64,000 bases of DNA from Ensifer sp. MPMI2T. GTDB taxonomy: Bacteria > Pseudomonadota > Alphaproteobacteria > Rhizobiales > Rhizobiaceae. Numbering within the stretch: the first letter of the stretch is position 1; each line of letters opens with the position of its first letter. The notes under the pieces are model-generated. The model did no database searches. It worked only from the letters and a program-made list of their open reading frames with translations, and was not told the origin of the DNA. The translations under genes and the position numbers were made by a program. Positions 33,931 through 42,163 of the stretch are shown here, in pieces. The stretch is from assembly GCF_004827385.1 (NCBI RefSeq), contig NZ_SRXN01000036.1, positions 1 to 64,000 of the forward strand, read 5' to 3'.

Positions 33931-34341
33931 CTTTTTCTGCTGCTCGCAGCCGCATTTCCAGCGGAATCGCCTTTTCTCAAACGAACCAGCAGCCGAAACC
34001 TCCCGCGACCAGTGCCGCCGCAGGGCGGTTTCGCGCAGGATTCCAAGGGATTAGGGTTCCGGTCGTAACTCTTTGTTAAACTTAACAACCTATCAATATT
34101 TGATCATCCGCGAGGCTAATTACGAGCTTCTCCCATTGACGCCCATTTGGTCCCATGTTATCCCATAATGGTACTGCGCAAGGGCCGCGTCGTGGCCCAT
34201 CATCGCAAAATTCCAAGGTTCCTTCGTCGGAAGGGTCGGGCGGGCACGCTTGTGTCCGGCGGGGGTCTTTTGCGCGCGTGGGCAGGTGTTCGCGCGGGCC
34301 AATGATCGTGGCCCGTCAGTCGGAGGCGGCCGTTTCGCGTT
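33931..34341 (+). promoter_or_regulatory. mraZ upstream region with four MraZ-type boxes
   Basis: This 411-base gap carries no supported gene. Four CCCA tetranucleotides start at 34132, 34142, 34152 and 34162, exactly 10 bp apart, three preceded by T: TGGG boxes when read on the minus strand. MraZ is known to bind TGGG repeats of this periodicity at the dcw promoter. A TGTTAA/TTAACA dyad is at about 34073-34086. The mraZ start is 176 bases past the last box, so a long leader is likely. Confidence 0.65.
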
Positions 34342-34782
34342 ATGAACCGCTTCTTGTCACATGCAACGAACCGGATCGATGCAAAGGGGCGGGTGTCCGT
34401 GCCTTCGGCGTTCCGCGCCGTGCTTTCGGATGGGGGCGTCCGGGAGTTATACTGCTTTCAGGACTTCGTCTTTCCGGCGATCAGCGTCGGCGGGCCGGAG
34501 CTTCTGGACCGGTTCGAGAAGCAGATGGCGGCAGAAGATCCGTTTTCGGATGCCGCCAACCAGATGTCGCTCCTCGTTCATGGGGGCGGCGTCTTTGTGA
34601 AGCTCGACCCGGAGGGCCGGTTGATGGTGACGGATTTCATTCGCGACTTCACCGGCATCTCGACCGACGTGACTTTTGTCGGGCGGGGCGATCATTTTCA
34701 GCTCTGGGAGCCGCAGGCGTTTGCGAGGGCGCAGGCGGAGGCCCGGGAAGGGCGCAAGCAAAGGGGGTTGCGTCCGGAATAG
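34342..34782 (+). CDS. mraZ: Transcriptional regulator MraZ
   Basis: First gene of the dcw cluster; an AbrB-like ring-forming DNA-binding protein that in E. coli represses its own operon. The 146 residues contain two MraZ repeats: NRIDAKGRVSVPSAFR near the start (9-24) and KLDPEGRLMVTDFIR near 92-106. Its candidate binding boxes lie upstream at 34132-34165. rsmH begins 15 bases after the stop. A GGAGG is 15 bases before the ATG, rather far, but the N-terminus from this ATG is the family-typical one. Confidence 0.93.
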   Translation: MNRFLSHATNRIDAKGRVSVPSAFRAVLSDGGVRELYCFQDFVFPAISVGGPELLDRFEKQMAAEDPFSDAANQMSLLVHGGGVFVKLDPEGRLMVTDFIRDFTGISTDVTFVGRGDHFQLWEPQAFARAQAEAREGRKQRGLRPE

Positions 34783-34796
34783 AATGGAGAGGCGGA

Positions 34797-35822
34797 ATGG
34801 TGACGGATCAAGGCGGCGGAGAGTCTGAAGCCGACGGCGGACCGGTTCGTCACATTCCCGTCCTCTTGAGCGAAGTGCTCGCTGCCCTTGATCCCGCACC
34901 CGGCAAGGTCATTCTCGACGGCACGTTTGGTGCTGGCGGCTACACGTCCGCCATCCTGAAGGCCGGTGCCGAGGTGGTCGCGCTCGACCGCGATCCAACG
35001 GCGATTGCCGCAGGTCAACCTCTTGTCGCCGCCTCCGAAGGGCGGCTCAAGCTCATTCATTCCCGTTTTTCCGACCTCGCCGAACACGCGCCGGCAGAAG
35101 GCCTCGATGGCGTCGTGCTGGATATCGGGGTTTCCTCGATGCAGATCGATGAGGCAGAGCGAGGCTTTTCTTTTCAGAAGAAAGGGCCTCTCGACATGCG
35201 CATGTCGGCCGCCGGCGTTTCTGCCGCCGATGTCGTCAACCGCGCCAAGGTCTCCGATCTCATCCGGATCTTCGGCTTCCTCGGCGAGGAGAAGCAGGCG
35301 GGCCGCATTGCCCGCGCCATCGAAAAGCGCCGCGCGGAGGCGCCGTTCGAAACGACGCGCGATCTCGCAGGCCTCATCGAGACGGTGACGCCGCGCAAGG
35401 CCAAGGACAAGATTCATCCGGCCACTCGCGTCTTTCAGGCGCTGCGCATTTTTGTCAACGACGAACTCGGGGAACTCGCCAATGCGCTCTTTGCTGCAGA
35501 GCGGGCGCTGAAGCCCGGTGGGCGCCTAGTCGTCGTCACCTTCCATTCTCTCGAAGACAGGATCGTCAAGACGTTCTTTCAGGACCGGTCCGGCAAGGCG
35601 GCCGGATCCCGTCATCTGCCGATGGTCGCTGCACGCGCCGCAACCTTCACGCCAGTTGGCAAGCCTATGGTTGCGGCCAGCGAGGAAGAAGCGTCCCGCA
35701 ATCCGCGCGCCCGGTCCGCCAAGCTCAGGGCCGGCATCCGTACGGAGGCCCCGTCGCCGGGAAACGATCTGTCCATTTTCAATCTGCCGGAACTGGCGAG
35801 CCTTGCGAAACTGGGGGGCTAA
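34797..35822 (+). CDS. rsmH: 16S rRNA m4C1402 methyltransferase RsmH (MraW)
   Basis: N4-methylates C1402 in the decoding site of 16S rRNA using SAM. The 341 residues contain HIPVLLSEVLAAL (about 19), SAM motif DGTFGAGGYT (about 42), DIGVSSMQID and the C-terminal VVTFHSLEDRIVK. The start at 34797 has GGAGAGGCGG upstream; a longer open frame to 34155 runs through mraZ in another frame and is not real. Second gene of the dcw operon. Confidence 0.95.
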   Translation: MVTDQGGGESEADGGPVRHIPVLLSEVLAALDPAPGKVILDGTFGAGGYTSAILKAGAEVVALDRDPTAIAAGQPLVAASEGRLKLIHSRFSDLAEHAPAEGLDGVVLDIGVSSMQIDEAERGFSFQKKGPLDMRMSAAGVSAADVVNRAKVSDLIRIFGFLGEEKQAGRIARAIEKRRAEAPFETTRDLAGLIETVTPRKAKDKIHPATRVFQALRIFVNDELGELANALFAAERALKPGGRLVVVTFHSLEDRIVKTFFQDRSGKAAGSRHLPMVAARAATFTPVGKPMVAASEEEASRNPRARSAKLRAGIRTEAPSPGNDLSIFNLPELASLAKLGG

Positions 35823-35828
35823 GAGAAG

Positions 35829-36212
35829 ATGCTGCGAACGCTCGACATTGTCCTGATCGTTGTCATGACGGCAGCCGCTACGGTCACCTACACGATCAAA
35901 CATCAGGCCGAGAACAAGCGCGAAGAGGTTCGCCGGCTCGACGCCGCCATCAAGCTCGAGGAAGATACGATCGATCTCTTGCGGGCGGACTGGGCGCTGC
36001 TGACCCAGCCGAACCGGCTCGAGCGCCTCGTGGCCGCTTTCGCCGCCGACCTGCAGCTCGCGCCGACCCCCTCGACGCAACTCGCGCGGCCCGAGGAGCT
36101 TCCGATGCTGAAAGCGGATCTTCCGCAACCGGAAGACGACAAGGCGGCTGAAGACGGCATTGCCGCCGTCATCAAGACAGATGGTATCGCAACAGGATCG
36201 GTGGCGCGCTAA
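35829..36212 (+). CDS. ftsL: Cell division protein FtsL
   Basis: A small bitopic divisome protein, 127 residues: one transmembrane helix (about 5-22) and a leucine-zipper-like coiled coil (about 25-75), then a low-complexity tail. Sequence conservation of FtsL is low; the call rests on topology, size and place between rsmH and ftsI. It would bind FtsB and FtsQ and activate FtsWI. The stop TAA shares one base with the ftsI ATG. Confidence 0.85.
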   Translation: MLRTLDIVLIVVMTAAATVTYTIKHQAENKREEVRRLDAAIKLEEDTIDLLRADWALLTQPNRLERLVAAFAADLQLAPTPSTQLARPEELPMLKADLPQPEDDKAAEDGIAAVIKTDGIATGSVAR

Positions 36213-37957
36213 TGTCGTTTCTCTCCCGTATCATGGTGCTGAAGAGCAAGGCGCATTTCTCCGCGGGCGGCAACAACCGCCCATCCGATGGGGTCAACGT
36301 CACGATCCAGGGAGCGCGCAAAAAGAGCGCCAGCCAGGCCAAGAACCGGGTGGCGATCGTCATTGCCAGCTTCGGCATCGTCTATGCGGTGATCGGCGGG
36401 CGGCTGGTGCAGTACGGCATGGCGCAGCCGGAAACCGTTTCCTCGATCGGGCCCGCCGACAGTTTGATGGCTTCGCGCCCCGACATTCTCGATCGCAACG
36501 GCGAAATCCTTGCAACCGATATCCGCACCGTGTCGCTCTATGCCGAGCCGCACAAGATCGTCGATGCCGACGAAGCGGTCGAGCGTCTGGCGACGGTTCT
36601 GCCCGATCTCAACGCCCGCGAGATCTACAACAAGCTGAAGTCTAAATCGCGCTTCCAATGGCTGCGCCGGCAACTGACGCCGAAGCAGCAGAGCGAAATC
36701 CTGGCGCTCGGGATTCCCGGCGTCGGCTTCCGCCCGGAAAAACGGCGCTTCTATCCCGGTGGTCCGACCGCCGCCCATATCCTCGGTCACGTCAATATCG
36801 ATAACCGCGGCGTTGCCGGCATGGAGCGCTACATCGACGGCCAGGGCCTTGCCGATCTGGCGGCGATCGGCATGACCAGCGATGCGAAACTCGAGCCGGT
36901 CAAGCTTTCGATCGATGTGCGCGTCCAGAACATCGTGCATGACGTCATCGATGCCGGCATGAGGAACTATCAGGCGATCGCCGCCGGTGCCGTCGTGCTC
37001 GACGTCCATACCGGCGAGGTGCTTGCCATGGCATCGGTGCCGGATTACGACCCCAACAAGCCTGCGGAGGGCGCCGAGGAGGGCTGGATGAACCGCATGT
37101 CGAACGGCACGTTCGAGATGGGCTCCACCTTCAAGACCTTCACGATCGCCATGGGCCTCGATTCCGGCAAGGTGACACTCAACGACAGCTTCGACGCATC
37201 CGCGCCGATCCGCATCGGCGGCTTCACCATCAAAGACTTCAAGGGTAAGCGCCGCGTGCTGACCGTGCCGGAGATCTTCCAGTATTCCTCGAACATCGGT
37301 ACGGCCAAGATTGCCGACCTGGTTGGCATTCCGGGCCATAAGGAGTTTCTCACTCGTCTCGGCTTGCTCTCGAAGCTGCCGACGGAGCTTCCGGAGGTCA
37401 AAGCGCCGAGTCAGCCGCGCGAATGGAAGAAGATCAACTCGATCACCATCGCTTTTGGCCACGGCGTGTCGACCACGCCGCTGCAGACAGCGGTCGCCGG
37501 TGCTGCGCTGGTCAATGGCGGCAAACTCATCCCGCCCACCTTCCTGCCGCGCAGCGAGGAATTGGCGAGTGAACTCGCGACTGCCGTAGTCAAGAAGAGC
37601 ACCAGCGAAGACATGCGCTTCCTGCTTCGCTGGAACGGCATTGCCGGTTCGGGCAAACGAGCGCTTGTTCCGGGGTTTGATGTCGGCGGCAAGACCGGCA
37701 CGGCCGACAAGGTCGTCAACGGCCGCTACGCCAGCGACCTGAACTTCAACGCCTTCCTCGGGGCATTCCCGATCGACAATCCCAAATACATCGTGCTGAC
37801 CTTCATCGATGCGCCGAAGACCGGCGAAGGTGGCGGGCGGACCGCCGGCTCCAACGCAGCGCCGATGGTGCGCGATATCATCAGCCGCTCCGCGCCGCTT
37901 CTCGGTGTCGAACCGAAATTTGGAGAAGACGGTTCTGCCTTGCTTGTGTCTTATTGA
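36212..37957 (+). CDS. ftsI: Septal peptidoglycan transpeptidase FtsI (PBP3)
   Basis: The division-specific D,D-transpeptidase that crosslinks septal wall, working with FtsW. The 581 residues comprise a short cytosolic tail, a membrane helix (about 46-65), a pedestal domain and a transpeptidase domain with catalytic Ser305 in STFK, SSN at 359-361 and KTGT at 494-497. Starts on the last base of the ftsL stop. murE follows 66 bases later. Confidence 0.95.
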   Translation: MSFLSRIMVLKSKAHFSAGGNNRPSDGVNVTIQGARKKSASQAKNRVAIVIASFGIVYAVIGGRLVQYGMAQPETVSSIGPADSLMASRPDILDRNGEILATDIRTVSLYAEPHKIVDADEAVERLATVLPDLNAREIYNKLKSKSRFQWLRRQLTPKQQSEILALGIPGVGFRPEKRRFYPGGPTAAHILGHVNIDNRGVAGMERYIDGQGLADLAAIGMTSDAKLEPVKLSIDVRVQNIVHDVIDAGMRNYQAIAAGAVVLDVHTGEVLAMASVPDYDPNKPAEGAEEGWMNRMSNGTFEMGSTFKTFTIAMGLDSGKVTLNDSFDASAPIRIGGFTIKDFKGKRRVLTVPEIFQYSSNIGTAKIADLVGIPGHKEFLTRLGLLSKLPTELPEVKAPSQPREWKKINSITIAFGHGVSTTPLQTAVAGAALVNGGKLIPPTFLPRSEELASELATAVVKKSTSEDMRFLLRWNGIAGSGKRALVPGFDVGGKTGTADKVVNGRYASDLNFNAFLGAFPIDNPKYIVLTFIDAPKTGEGGGRTAGSNAAPMVRDIISRSAPLLGVEPKFGEDGSALLVSY

Positions 37958-38023
37958 CCGTGAAATGAGAATGCGAACGATTCGCGATCCAGCGGATCGA
38001 TATCGATGCGAGACATGCAGTTC

Positions 38024-39484
38024 ATGAAGATCAAGGACCTGGCGGGAGCAGCTTTCCCGGAACTATCGGCGCAACTGAAGGGCGTTTCCCCGGATATCGA
38101 GATCGCGGGTATTACGGCCGATAGCCGGCAGGTCAAACCGGGCGATCTTTTCGTCGCTGTCGCTGGGACAAAGGCGAATGGTGCCGCCTATATCGCCGAC
38201 GCTCTTTCACGTGGCGCCGCGGCCGTGGTGACCGCGGCTGGCGCGGCTGCTGAAGCCGGCGTGCCGGTATTCGGGCTTTCGGAGCCGCGCCGTTTCCTGG
38301 CCAAGGCTGCAGCCGCCTTCTACGGTCGCCAGCCGGAGACCATGGTGGCGGTGACCGGCACGGCCGGCAAGACTTCTGTCGCTTCCTTCACCCGGCAGAT
38401 CTGGGCGCATTCGGGCCATGCCGCCGCGATGATCGGGACGACCGGCGTCGTGGCGCCGGGCCGCAACGACTACGGCTCGCTGACCACCCCGGACCCGGTT
38501 TCGCTGCACAAACTGCTTAAAGAACTCGCCGATGCCGGCGTGACCCACGCGGCGATGGAAGCCTCCAGCCACGGCCTGGATCAGAGCCGTCTCGACGGCG
38601 TTCGGCTTGCTGCCGCAGCCTTCACCAATCTCGGCCGCGATCACATGGACTACCATCCGACGGTCGAACACTACATGGCCTCGAAGATGCGCCTCTTCTC
38701 CGACCTCCTGCCCAAGGGCGGGCCGGCGGTGATCTTCGCCGACGACCAATGGTCGGACCAGGCGATCGCCGCCGCCCGCAAAGCCGGCCAGGATGTGCGC
38801 ACGGTGGGACGCAAGGGCGAATTCATCACGTTGAAGCGCGTCGAGCACTTCCGCCACAAACAGTCGGCCGAGGTACATATCGGCGACGAAATCTTTGAAA
38901 TCCACGTGCCGCTGGCCGGCGACTTCCAGATCGCCAATGCGCTGGTTGCCGCCGGCCTTGCCATGTCCACCGGCATCAACGCCAAGGCGGCCTTTTCGGC
39001 GCTTGAGAAATTGCAGGGTGCGTCCGGGCGCCTAGAGCTCGTCGGGCACACGAAGGACGGCGCGCTCGCCTATGTGGATTATGCCCACAAGCCGGACGCG
39101 CTGGAGAACGTCTTGACCTCGGTTCGTCCGTTCACTACCGGCCGGATCATTATCGTTTTTGGCTGCGGCGGCGACCGCGACAAGGGCAAGCGGCCGATCA
39201 TGGGCGAGATCGCCACGCGGCTTGCCGACGTGGTCATCGTCACCGACGACAATCCGCGCTCGGAAGTGCCGGAGGTCATCCGCGCCGAGATCATGGCCGC
39301 AGCCAAGGGCGCGACCGAAATCGGCGACCGCGCCGAGGCGATCCGCACGGCGGTCGGGATGCTGAAAAGCGGCGACACGCTGATCGTCGCCGGCAAGGGA
39401 CATGAGGAAGGGCAGACGATCGGTTCCGTGACCCTGCCGTTCTCGGATCACGAGGAAGTACGCAAGGCATTGGGAGGGCTATGA
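38024..39484 (+). CDS. murE: UDP-MurNAc-L-Ala-D-Glu:meso-DAP ligase MurE
   Basis: Adds meso-diaminopimelate, the third stem-peptide residue, to the muropeptide precursor in the cytosol, with ATP. In 486 residues: ITADSRQVKPG near 32, the P-loop VTGTAGKTS (about 114-122), a carbamylated-Lys region and the DNPRSE motif (about 408), which selects meso-DAP over lysine. The start is uncertain: ATGs at 38006, 38015 and 38024 are in frame, and 38024 gives the family-like N-terminus. murF begins one base after the stop. Confidence 0.94.
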   Translation: MKIKDLAGAAFPELSAQLKGVSPDIEIAGITADSRQVKPGDLFVAVAGTKANGAAYIADALSRGAAAVVTAAGAAAEAGVPVFGLSEPRRFLAKAAAAFYGRQPETMVAVTGTAGKTSVASFTRQIWAHSGHAAAMIGTTGVVAPGRNDYGSLTTPDPVSLHKLLKELADAGVTHAAMEASSHGLDQSRLDGVRLAAAAFTNLGRDHMDYHPTVEHYMASKMRLFSDLLPKGGPAVIFADDQWSDQAIAAARKAGQDVRTVGRKGEFITLKRVEHFRHKQSAEVHIGDEIFEIHVPLAGDFQIANALVAAGLAMSTGINAKAAFSALEKLQGASGRLELVGHTKDGALAYVDYAHKPDALENVLTSVRPFTTGRIIIVFGCGGDRDKGKRPIMGEIATRLADVVIVTDDNPRSEVPEVIRAEIMAAAKGATEIGDRAEAIRTAVGMLKSGDTLIVAGKGHEEGQTIGSVTLPFSDHEEVRKALGGL

Positions 39485-39485
39485 C

Positions 39486-40919
39486 TTGAACTGGCTCTGG
39501 ACAAGCAGCGATCTTCTGGCTGCCATGAACGGCCGTCCGGTCGGAAATCTGCCAGAGGGCATTGCCGGTATCTCGATCGACAGCCGAACCATCAACAAGG
39601 GCGAGGCGTTTTTCGCGATCAAGGGCGATCGGGTCGATGGCCACGACTATGCCGGGATCGCGCTTGCCAATGGAGCCTCCCTTCTTGTCGTCAGCGAGGG
39701 CAAGATTCCCGCCCTCGGCCGGCTGATTGCGCCGATGATCGTCGTCGATGACGTGCTGGAGGCACTGATCCGCCTCGGTTGTGCCGCGCGCGACCGCAGC
39801 GCGGCAAAGGTTATCGCCGTCACCGGATCGGTCGGAAAGACCACGACGAAGGAGATGCTGAGACACGTGCTATCCCCGCTCGGCCGTGTGCACGCCTCCG
39901 TTGCCTCCTTCAACAATCACTGGGGGGTGCCATTAACCCTAGCGCGGATGCCGGAAGCCACGGACTTCGGCATCTTCGAGATCGGCATGAATCACCCAGG
40001 CGAGATCCGGCCGCTGACGAAGATGGTTCGTCCGCACGTGGCGGTCGTCACCAGCATCGCGCCCGCCCATCTCGGCAATTTCGAGAGCCTCGATGAGATC
40101 GCGGCGGCGAAGGCCGAGATTTTCGAGGGTGTCGTCAAAGGCGGCCACGCTGTCCTCAATATCGACAGCCCGCAATTCACCCTCCTGGAGCGCGCCGCCA
40201 GTGCTGCCGGTGTGAGCTACATCCATTCCTTTGGCGCCAATCCCAAAGCCGAGTTCCGGCTGGTCGAATTCACCGGTCGATCGGAAGGATCGGTGCTTTG
40301 GGCGGGGATCGGCGGCAGGACGCTTGAAGTCGCGATTGGCGCTCCGGGGCGCCATATCGCCGAGAACGCTCTGGCTGTCATCGCGGCGGCGAAGCTTGCA
40401 GGCGCCGATCTCGATCAGGTCTTGGCCTCGCTCGCGACGATGCGGCCGGAAAAGGGTAGGGGGCTGCAGCACCGTTTGAAGGTCGGCGCAGGCCGGCTGA
40501 CGCTCATTGACGAAAGCTACAATGCCAACCCGGCTTCGATGCGCGCCGCGATTTCGCTGCTGCGCGACGCCGAACCGCCCGTCGGCGGGCGCCGGATCGC
40601 GATCCTCGGCGACATGCTGGAGATGGGCGAGCACGCCGCCGATGTTCATGCCGCTCTTGCGGAACCGATCGTCGAGGCCGGCATTGCGGAGGTCTGGCTC
40701 GCCGGACCCGAGATGGCGCATCTGCGCGACGCTCTGCCGCCGGAGGTTTCGGTCGTCTATCGCGAGGCTGTCGACGATCTCACGGACTATGCACTCGCAG
40801 CGGTTGCCGCCGGCGATGTGGTGATGGTCAAGTCGTCCAAGGGAACCGGCTGCGGGCGGATCGTCCATGCGCTTCTCAACGCCTATCCGGAAGAGGCGGC
40901 GAGGGGCGGTGAAGTATAG
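39486..40919 (+). CDS. murF: UDP-MurNAc-tripeptide:D-Ala-D-Ala ligase MurF
   Basis: Adds the D-Ala-D-Ala dipeptide to complete the UDP-MurNAc-pentapeptide. The 477 residues show SIDSRTINKGEAFFA (about 31), the P-loop VTGSVGKTTTKE (about 115) and ESYNANPASM (about 345), characteristic of MurF. The start codon is a rare TTG at 39486, with GGGAGGG nine bases upstream; the next in-frame ATG (39525) would drop conserved N-terminal residues. The stop lies before a 138-base gap with two hairpins. Confidence 0.94.
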   Translation: MNWLWTSSDLLAAMNGRPVGNLPEGIAGISIDSRTINKGEAFFAIKGDRVDGHDYAGIALANGASLLVVSEGKIPALGRLIAPMIVVDDVLEALIRLGCAARDRSAAKVIAVTGSVGKTTTKEMLRHVLSPLGRVHASVASFNNHWGVPLTLARMPEATDFGIFEIGMNHPGEIRPLTKMVRPHVAVVTSIAPAHLGNFESLDEIAAAKAEIFEGVVKGGHAVLNIDSPQFTLLERAASAAGVSYIHSFGANPKAEFRLVEFTGRSEGSVLWAGIGGRTLEVAIGAPGRHIAENALAVIAAAKLAGADLDQVLASLATMRPEKGRGLQHRLKVGAGRLTLIDESYNANPASMRAAISLLRDAEPPVGGRRIAILGDMLEMGEHAADVHAALAEPIVEAGIAEVWLAGPEMAHLRDALPPEVSVVYREAVDDLTDYALAAVAAGDVVMVKSSKGTGCGRIVHALLNAYPEEAARGGEV

Positions 40920-40924
40920 CGTTG

Positions 40925-41052
40925 CCACCACTGCATGTGGTGGATACCGCGCTCGGCCAGGGATATGGCCTAACATAGTCGACCACAAGCGGGTAACGTC
41001 TATCAGATGATTCTGTGGGACGATGTCCGATTCTAAACCTTTGGGGAAAGGT
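40925..41052 (+). promoter_or_regulatory. murF-mraY leader with two hairpins
   Basis: A 138-base gap within the operon, large for this region. CCACCAC/GTGGTGG forms a 7-bp hairpin at 40925-40943. ACCTTT/AAAGGT forms another at 41037-41052, with the GGGG loop and AAAGG arm, the likely mraY ribosome site, inside the structure just before the ATG at 41058. Confidence 0.45.
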
Positions 41053-41057
41053 CCCTT

Positions 41058-42158
41058 ATGCTGATCTGGCTCGTGGAACTGGCGGACCACTTTCAATTTT
41101 TCAATCTCTTTCGCTACATCACTTTCCGCACGGGTGCAGCTCTCTTCACTTCCGCCCTGATCGTCTTCCTGTTCGGCCCGGCGATGATCGCATCGCTTCG
41201 CATCCGCCAGGGCAAGGGTCAGCCGATCCGCGCCGACGGTCCGCAAACCCACTTCAAGAAGGCTGGTACGCCGACTATGGGCGGCCTGATGATCCTAGCC
41301 GGTATCGTCGTCTCGTCGCTGCTGTGGGCCGACCTTTCGAGCGTCTATGTCGTTTCGACCCTCCTGGTGACACTGGGCTTCGGCGCGATTGGCTTCTACG
41401 ACGACTATCTCAAGGTGACCAAGCAGTCGGACAAGGGTTTTTCGGGCAAGGCGCGTCTCAGCATCGAATTCGTGATCGCGGCGATCGCCGTCTTCTTCAT
41501 GATGCAGGCGTCGCTTTCGGCGGGGACCGCTGGCTCCACCTTCGGTTCTTCGGTGACGTTCCCCTTCTTCAAGGACCTGATGCTCAATCTCGGCTATTTC
41601 TTCGTGCTTTTCGGCGGTTTCGTCATCGTCGGCGCGGGCAATGCCGTGAACCTGACCGACGGCCTCGACGGCCTCGCCATCGTACCCGTGATGATCGCGT
41701 CCGCCGCCTTCGGGCTCATCGCCTATCTCGCGGGTAACGCCGTTTTCGCCAACTATCTGCAGATCCATTTCGTACCTGGTACCGGCGAACTAGCAGTGAT
41801 CCTCGGTGCGGTCATCGGCGCCGGCCTCGGCTTCCTCTGGTTCAACGCACCGCCCGCCGCGATCTTCATGGGCGACACGGGCTCGCTGGCGCTGGGCGGC
41901 CTCATCGGCACCGTTGCCGTCGCCACGAAGCATGAAGTTGTTATGATCATCATCGGCGGTCTCTTCGTCATGGAGACGCTGTCGGTGATCATCCAGGTTT
42001 TCTGGTTCAAGCGCACCGGCCGCCGCGTGTTCCTCATGGCGCCGATCCACCATCACTTCGAAAAGAAGGGCTGGACGGAAAGCCAGGTGGTGATCCGCTT
42101 CTGGATCATCGCCGTCATCCTCGCGATGATCGGCCTTTCGACGCTGAAGCTCAGGTAA
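41058..42158 (+). CDS. mraY: Phospho-MurNAc-pentapeptide translocase MraY
   Basis: Transfers phospho-MurNAc-pentapeptide to undecaprenyl phosphate to form lipid I. The 366-residue integral membrane protein has about ten helices; KKAGTPTMGG (about 70), FYDDYLKV (about 114), the catalytic NLTDGLDGLA (about 197) and the APIHHHFEKKG loop (about 331) are all present. Essential; its likely ribosome site is within a small hairpin upstream. Confidence 0.96.
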   Translation: MLIWLVELADHFQFFNLFRYITFRTGAALFTSALIVFLFGPAMIASLRIRQGKGQPIRADGPQTHFKKAGTPTMGGLMILAGIVVSSLLWADLSSVYVVSTLLVTLGFGAIGFYDDYLKVTKQSDKGFSGKARLSIEFVIAAIAVFFMMQASLSAGTAGSTFGSSVTFPFFKDLMLNLGYFFVLFGGFVIVGAGNAVNLTDGLDGLAIVPVMIASAAFGLIAYLAGNAVFANYLQIHFVPGTGELAVILGAVIGAGLGFLWFNAPPAAIFMGDTGSLALGGLIGTVAVATKHEVVMIIIGGLFVMETLSVIIQVFWFKRTGRRVFLMAPIHHHFEKKGWTESQVVIRFWIIAVILAMIGLSTLKLR

Positions 42159-42163
42159 GCGCG

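Noticed and set aside
34155..34796. N-terminal extension of rsmH through mraZ
   Set aside because: The added residues have no family similarity, overlap mraZ in another frame, and a good ribosome site precedes 34797.
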